Shown here: positions 59,601 to 64,000 of the stretch, piece after piece
Numbering within the stretch: the stretch's first letter is position 1
Layout of the letters: the number at the start of each line of letters is the position of its first letter
From: Membranipora membranacea
Lineage: Eukaryota > Bryozoa > Gymnolaemata > Cheilostomatida > Membraniporidae
NCBI GenBank assembly: GCA_914767715.1
Contig: OU612066.1
Span: 32,772,283-32,836,282 of the forward strand
Reading direction: 5' to 3'
DNA: 64,000 nucleotides
Position numbers and translations under genes: made by a program
The notes under the pieces: generated by a model
Told to the model about the DNA's origin: nothing
The model's input: the letters and a program-made list of their open reading frames with translations, nothing else
Databases searched by the model: none

Positions 59601-62600
59601 GAGAAATCAGAGGTGTATCTAAAAAGGGCTGAGGCAGTGTGGAGGAAGAGACAGTGGGGGCCATACTGATGATGAGGATATGGGGTTCCGGGAAGATATT
59701 TTTGCATGGAGAGTTGTTTGTGTAATGGTAAGAAGGAGTATTCAAAGGCCCACACGGCAGCAAACCTGAGTTTATATCTATACAAGCGTATGTATGGTGA
59801 TAGCCATCAGCATCATATAGGGTTCTGTTATAATGAGGTACGAAGAGCTCATGATGGGCTGGATAATCCACAAAAAGCTGCAGTATACTACACACTGGCA
59901 GCTGATACACTAGAGCCATTAGGCCAATCCAATGGTATGATATATTTCAAACTTGGTCATGCACAACTGAAGCTTGGTGAAACAAAAAATGCTGAAAAAA
60001 GCTTTCGCCGAGCGCAGCACATACTCAGCACACGTCCTGAGATACAACACAGCAATCTGGGTGATATAAAGACACAGACTGCAATGATACTGAAATCTGG
60101 TGATAGACACCAGGAGGCGAATAGTTATTTCCAAGCTGGACTAGATATGTATGATATTGCGGATCATCTGAACTATGCAAATGCTGGTAAATGCTTCAAT
60201 GAAGTACGGGATTACTACCAACAGGAGGCGAATGTCAATGTGCATTCACTCGTCTTAGCGGGCCTTTATGCTGTAACATTCGAAGAGTTTGGAAGTCATA
60301 GTGCAGAAGATTTATTGTTGACCTGCAAACATCACTGTGCAAGGATTACAAATGATGAGACAGAGTCAGTCATGACATCCTTTTTTGAGGCCTTGAGAGT
60401 CACTTTAGTATCCTTCACACTTCAAGTGATTAAGAAATGGGCAGCTAGATGTCTCGAGATAATCCAGATAATCAATCCCGATGAGCCCATGCCTGTCTAT
60501 CAGTTCAAAACAGGAGACAGCACGCGATTCTATCTGTGATCAGTACACTGACAGCGACATGATCAGAGAGAAGGATACGGCACCTAGTACAACAGAATCA
60601 CAACCTAATACTCACATATCAAGCAACCAAATGATGGAAATCAATTACACCACACCGAACATGGCAGCTCAGGTGAAGCCAATAAAGCCTACAGCCCAGT
60701 AAGGGAGGCAAAATAACACTGCGGGAGAGCAAATAGAGAGACGGTGCATGTTGTATCTTATCTTTTAAAGTGAATGGAATATTAATATATGCAACTTCAA
60801 ATTTCTATATTGTTCCTGATGAGCTTTGGGACACCTTTTTGTTTTTCACCAAATAGTGTGTGTCCACCTTGTTATTTTATCAGTAGAAACGTCATCAGCC
60901 AACATTTTTTTCCGTAGTAGATTGATATAACTTCAATAAAAAACAACTAATCCAGCAATTCATGTGGCTGTCTAGTAAGCGAACACAAATCCATGATTGG
61001 CTAGATCTAGATCATATTGGGTTTAGTGGTAGAATGATTGAAGAGGAAGGGTGATATTATATATTATTTTGCTGTCTGATCCACTGATCAATATTTGCTT
61101 AGAGTTGCTGGTAACTGGCATTAGTTCCTGTTCTATATGTGAGTGATTCAACTTCTGAATTTGATGCATTCAATGCATTTTCAATGCGTGAAGTTTCAAT
61201 GTTTCAGATGGTCCAATTGCTTTTATGGAAAATGACTATAAAGTGACAGTCTTACTAGGCCATGTTTGGTATGGTTTTAAAGATCTCAGGCTGATAAGTA
61301 AATAAGGCATATGAAATATAACAGCATGTGAACCTAATTGCAGTAAAACTGCTGCAAAGTCTGAAAATTGGGATCATAGTGGATCATAGTGATTTATTGC
61401 CTCCCCCTGACCACTATGATCTACTATGATCCTTGCTAAAATAATTGAAAAAAAACTAATTGCTATTTTCCACAATTTTCATTTTTTGTTAATTTTATTT
61501 GCCCTATGAACTCACAATATTTGATTTACTGGGGTAATATATCCACCTTTCTAATAGGACTGACCCTTTAATCGATGACTCACACTAAACCGAACATATG
61601 GGCCCTAAATATAGGAGTAGGAGGTGGCTCAGTGGTTAGAGCGCCGATCCTTCAGCATGCAAGTGTTGAAGGTCGTGGGTTCGAAACCCACTGCAGTCTA
61701 CTGACTACTGGGAGTTGTTGGACCCCCAGGTGTGCTCCGACCTGCCTAAAAACTGAGAGCAAATTGGCGCAGTCATTGCAGCCTCGCCCGTAAGGCACAC
61801 ACTATTTCACCGCCACGATGTGGCGAGTGACGAACCCTTGCAATTTTAACCAACATTTAACCAACCTTACAGACGATACATTTCTTTACGGTGCTATCAC
61901 TCCCAGCAGTGTTTGACTTTGTGTTCTTCAGTTTTTCTCCAGTTCTGTGAACAGGACAGGATAGTAATAAAAACATACCATTCAGATAATTATATTTAAG
62001 TGACCATGAAACAACCGTATAAGTGTTGTCCATGATTGTCAAGGGATTAGAAACTAGATCGGTGAATTTTGTCGGTTACAAAAATCGGCAATAGCAGCAG
62101 CAACAGCATCATTCAGCCAAATTATATTATAGATACTTAATCCTTCTGTTATGAGAAATCTAATTTCCGGACTCGCTAAACTCACAAGAGAGGTTATCCT
62201 ACCTCATAATAGTACTGACAGTAGAAGGGAAATCTGCTTGGAGACCGTTAACAAACGCCTCAGTGAGCTTGTCTATACTAGCACCTGTTCCAGCCTGCCA
62301 AAACAAGACATTTTCAATGCAGTGGTAGCCATGATAGGTAAAATACCACTTCCAAAATGCACAACTTCAATTTTCATGTAACAATATTGTTATAAGTTGC
62401 GTTGTTTACAAAAAAAATAACGAGGCAGGAAGTCTAGAATATTTCCTTGAGATGTAGAGGATTGGCGCTCACATAATTTAGTCACAAAAGAATAAGTTCA
62501 GCTAGCCTGTGCAAAAACTAAAATTGATAAAACACAGAATAATAGCAAGTTTGAAGTCTGACCTTTGTGGTGAAAGTAGGAATGGCCTGTGACTGTAGAT

Positions 62601-63730
62601 TGAAGAACATGTTGTACAATGAGATCTCTTTCGCTGTAAAGTCTTTCATTGGTCTAACATAGTAGATCTCAGGGTCCCTGTCATCTAGCAGTGACTGATA
62701 AATGAAATCAGAGATCAGTTATTTTGTAACCAAGAAGCAGTTTCACCAACACACTTCCAACTTTTTTGTTTCACAACAGTGCACATGCAATATGAAGAAG
62801 AGTATTCACAATTTTTAGTGAGCCATTTTGAGAGCTCTGCAAACTTTTTACACTGCCATGTTGTTTGCTTATTTTAAACACATTTGCAAATGGACATACA
62901 TGCAGTAGGCTGTCCCTCTCAGTGAATAATGGTTAAAAAGGTGAATAAAGATTACCGTATCATAAGCTATGTGAGCTCCTTTTCCCTGAGCCATACTCGA
63001 TAATATAGCTGCAGACAGTCTGGTGGACGTCTCGCCTACTATCACTTTACTGTAACCTTCTGTCTTAGCAACTCGAGTAATCAACTCCTTCCTGTGAAAG
63101 ATCATATAACCAACTTTACAGTTAGGCAGATATTGCAACGCACTAGTATTTTAAGTCAGATGGATTGGTAATTTCTCAAAACTACACGGACAGATTGTCA
63201 CAAAATTTATTATCAGTTCAGCTTACATGGCCTAAAACCTACATGGTTGCTTCAACAAGTAAGACAGGTGCTCTCTACAGTTGAAAGTTCATTCTACTTC
63301 ACTACCAAGAATTGGGGAGTTCTCCTTTCATTGCGTGTGGAATCAAGGAGTACACAACTTCAAAGTAGAATGCTAATAATTAAAAATAGAGTAATAGTAA
63401 TATCACACGGCGATGCTCCAAACAGCTACACCGTCTAGGTTCAAATTCATTTCTTAATAAGAGGCAGCAGATAATCAAAAGCAAAGTGGATATGGATTTA
63501 TGATAACGCAAAACAAGTTCATGATCGTGACTGAATACTTATACAAAAACTATTGCATACTTCTGTTACACATAATATATGGGGATATAATGCGAGGAAT
63601 GTATATTTTTCAAAGGTTACCTCAATGTCTTGATGAGCTGTTCTTTAGCGGTCACAGAGTTGATTTGGTTAAAAAATTCAGTCAGTTTTTCTGCAGATGA
63701 CTTTTCGCCATTATCATCCCCATCAAATAA
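53610..63730 (-). CDS. CTU2: Cytoplasmic tRNA 2-thiolation protein 2 (partial)
   Basis: With CTU1, CTU2 forms the complex that thiolates wobble U34 of Lys, Glu and Gln tRNAs in the cytosol, using sulfur passed from URM1. Seven exons in perfect phase on the reverse strand are 63730-63621 (NSVTAKEQLIKTLR), 63091-62956 (TEGYSKVIVGETSTRLS...GKGAHIAYDT), 62694-62563 (YYVRPMKDFTAKEISLYN), 62294-62203 (IDKLTEAFV...DFPSTVSTIMR), 61944-61866 (TGEKLK...KKCIVCK), 56562-56441 (APLDTFVPESSALGS) and 53682-53610 (SDESCYSCQQML). The paired CxxC motifs (CIVC and CYSC) and the RPMKD block are typical of the CTU2/NCS2 C-terminal half. The 5' exons with the PP-loop region lie beyond the right edge. The last exon after 'MLQDT' was not found. 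The 5.3-kb intron 56563-61865 encloses an opposite-strand gene. Confidence 0.9.
53683..56440. other. CTU2 intron, no nested feature recognised
   Basis: AT-rich. A near-perfect hairpin at 56201-56232 lies towards its 5' end. No coding frame on either strand looks real. Confidence 0.45.
56201..56252. repeat. 13-bp perfect hairpin plus a third arm copy
   Basis: AATACCCAGTTTG, six-base loop, CAAACTGGGTATT (56201-56232). Then CAAACTGGGTAC appears again at 56241-56252. It lies in a CTU2 intron. Confidence 0.85.
57527..60539 (+). CDS. Nucleotidyltransferase (DUF294/GlnD-like) with tetratricopeptide repeats
   Basis: Exon 1, 57527-57625, starts MAETDLQLLSRLADKYQQRA and splices in phase 0 to one large exon from 57816 (AHTLYNACGVTD). 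Residues ~95-135 form a long helix. Residues ~169-186 carry the polymerase-beta-type signature GSLARGEST-PYSDLEF, with the G-S pair and D-x-E metal ligands intact. A helical region follows, including YDFLPLEELTVKFHKTN. From about residue 600 TPRs begin (LYLNRALSYCNKSDYEKSEVYLKRAEAV), continue past 59714 (KKEYSKAHTAANLSLYLYKRMYG, AVYYTLAADTLE, FKLGHAQLKLGETKNAEKSF) and end RFYL at a TGA. Three in-frame TGA codons at 59667-59675 interrupt it (see findings). The family's nucleotidyl acceptor in animals is not known to me. AATAAA at 60935 is a likely poly(A) signal. Confidence 0.82.
59654..59713 (+). other. Interruption in the TPR region: triple TGA, frameshifts or a 60-nt intron
   Basis: In the main frame TAC is followed by TGA TGA TGA (59667-59675), yet the same frame resumes as convincing TPR at about 59714. 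The +1 frame between reads GHTDDEDMGFREDIFAW, a good TPR linker. That points to an extra base near the G5 run (59656-59660) and a second indel near the T5 run (about 59698-59703). A GT...AG pair at 59654/59713 would remove 60 nt in frame, but its acceptor context is poor. Confidence 0.6.
60935..60940 (+). terminator. Poly(A) signal of the nucleotidyltransferase-TPR gene
   Basis: A canonical AATAAA lies about 395 bases after the stop codon, in an A-rich context. Confidence 0.55.
61371..61432. repeat. 21-bp hairpin with internal direct repeat
   Basis: The arm GGATCATAGTGGATCATAGTG (61371-61391) pairs with 61412-61432 with one mismatch across a 20-base loop. Each arm is itself two copies of GGATCATAGT. 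It lies in the CTU2 intron, downstream of the nested gene. Confidence 0.85.
61617..61857 (+). repeat. tRNA-derived SINE, copy 2 (with intact head)
   Basis: The head has an A box (GTGGCTCAGTGGTTAGAGCGC) and a B box with a perfect T-arm (GTGGG, TTCGAAA, CCCAC). The body GGTGTGCTCCGACCTGCCT and tail CCTTGCAATTTTAACCAACA are shared with 48115-48315. It lies in the CTU2 intron. Confidence 0.88.
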
Positions 63731-64000
63731 CTTTTAAAAAACACAAGAGATGAAACCATAAGAAGAACATACCATAAGGTATACACACAACGAAACGCTA
63801 GATTAATAAAATATTATGCCAAAATTCCAAACATGGTAGGGACAGCAAATACCTTCATTCCGGAAATGTTGTCAATATTAATATTTCATTTAAATAATCT
63901 CCTCCGATGAAGAGTATACATTTTTAGATCTACCTCATATTTTAAACATAAACATTGCTGTTTAGAAACCATACAGAGAGCTTAATATTTTACAGATTTT
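63731..64000. other. CTU2 intron running off the right edge
   Basis: Upstream of the acceptor at 63731 no further CTU2 exon is visible before the window ends. Confidence 0.5.

Noticed and set aside
60481-60702. Forward frame overlapping the end of the nucleotidyltransferase-TPR gene
   Set aside because: Polar, repeat-free sequence in another frame. It could extend the protein only through a further frameshift, with no evidence for one.
1-64000. CRISPR array, operon structure, functional tRNA or rRNA genes
   Set aside because: No regularly spaced short direct repeats, no clustered prokaryote-type genes; tRNA-like sequences are SINE heads with unpaired acceptor stems.

Overview
This is genomic DNA from an animal, most likely an aquatic invertebrate. 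Spliced genes have GT-AG introns and consistent codon phases. A forkhead gene of the FoxN1/4 class and a CTU2 tRNA-thiolation gene are recognisable, introns are AT-rich, and many decayed LINEs, SINEs and MITE-like elements are scattered through the window. There is no sign of prokaryotic or viral gene organisation. The phylum cannot be fixed from the sequence alone.

Layout. Positions 1-278 hold a reverse-strand LINE reverse-transcriptase remnant. About 2550-20473 (+) carries an F-BAR/SH3 adaptor gene that enters already inside its F-BAR domain. I traced about 18 exons, including two microexons, a pair of phase-equivalent exons that cannot both be used in series, a serine-rich exon that looks like an alternative start, and a large exon that may end the protein before the SH3 domain. 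About 24319-28896 (-) is a chain of phase-compatible exons of a gene I cannot identify; another possible reverse-strand gene fragment lies at 33862-34480. The 25-41 kb stretch is rich in mobile elements: two TTAA-flanked MITEs, an hAT-type MITE with an exact 8-bp target duplication, a composite LINE broken by a MITE and by a ~260-bp tandem satellite, and a repeated inverted-repeat motif. 41407-45256 (-) is a complete FoxN1/4 forkhead gene of four coding exons. 46-51 kb holds SINEs and three diverged copies of one interspersed repeat. From about 53610 to beyond the right edge (-) runs CTU2, without its 5' end and without a recognised last exon.

The most interesting unit is a two-exon, forward-strand gene at 57527-60539, nested inside a CTU2 intron in the opposite direction. 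It encodes a polymerase-beta-fold nucleotidyltransferase with a GS...RGE...SDLE signature (DUF294/GlnD-like) fused to tetratricopeptide repeats. Three consecutive TGA codons interrupt the TPR part, but the missing TPR linker is legible in another frame, so this is a sequencing error, a tiny intron, or a young pseudogene.

The four recognisable genes show no obvious functional link. One is a membrane-curvature adaptor, one a transcription factor, one a tRNA-modification subunit and one a putative nucleotidyltransferase.
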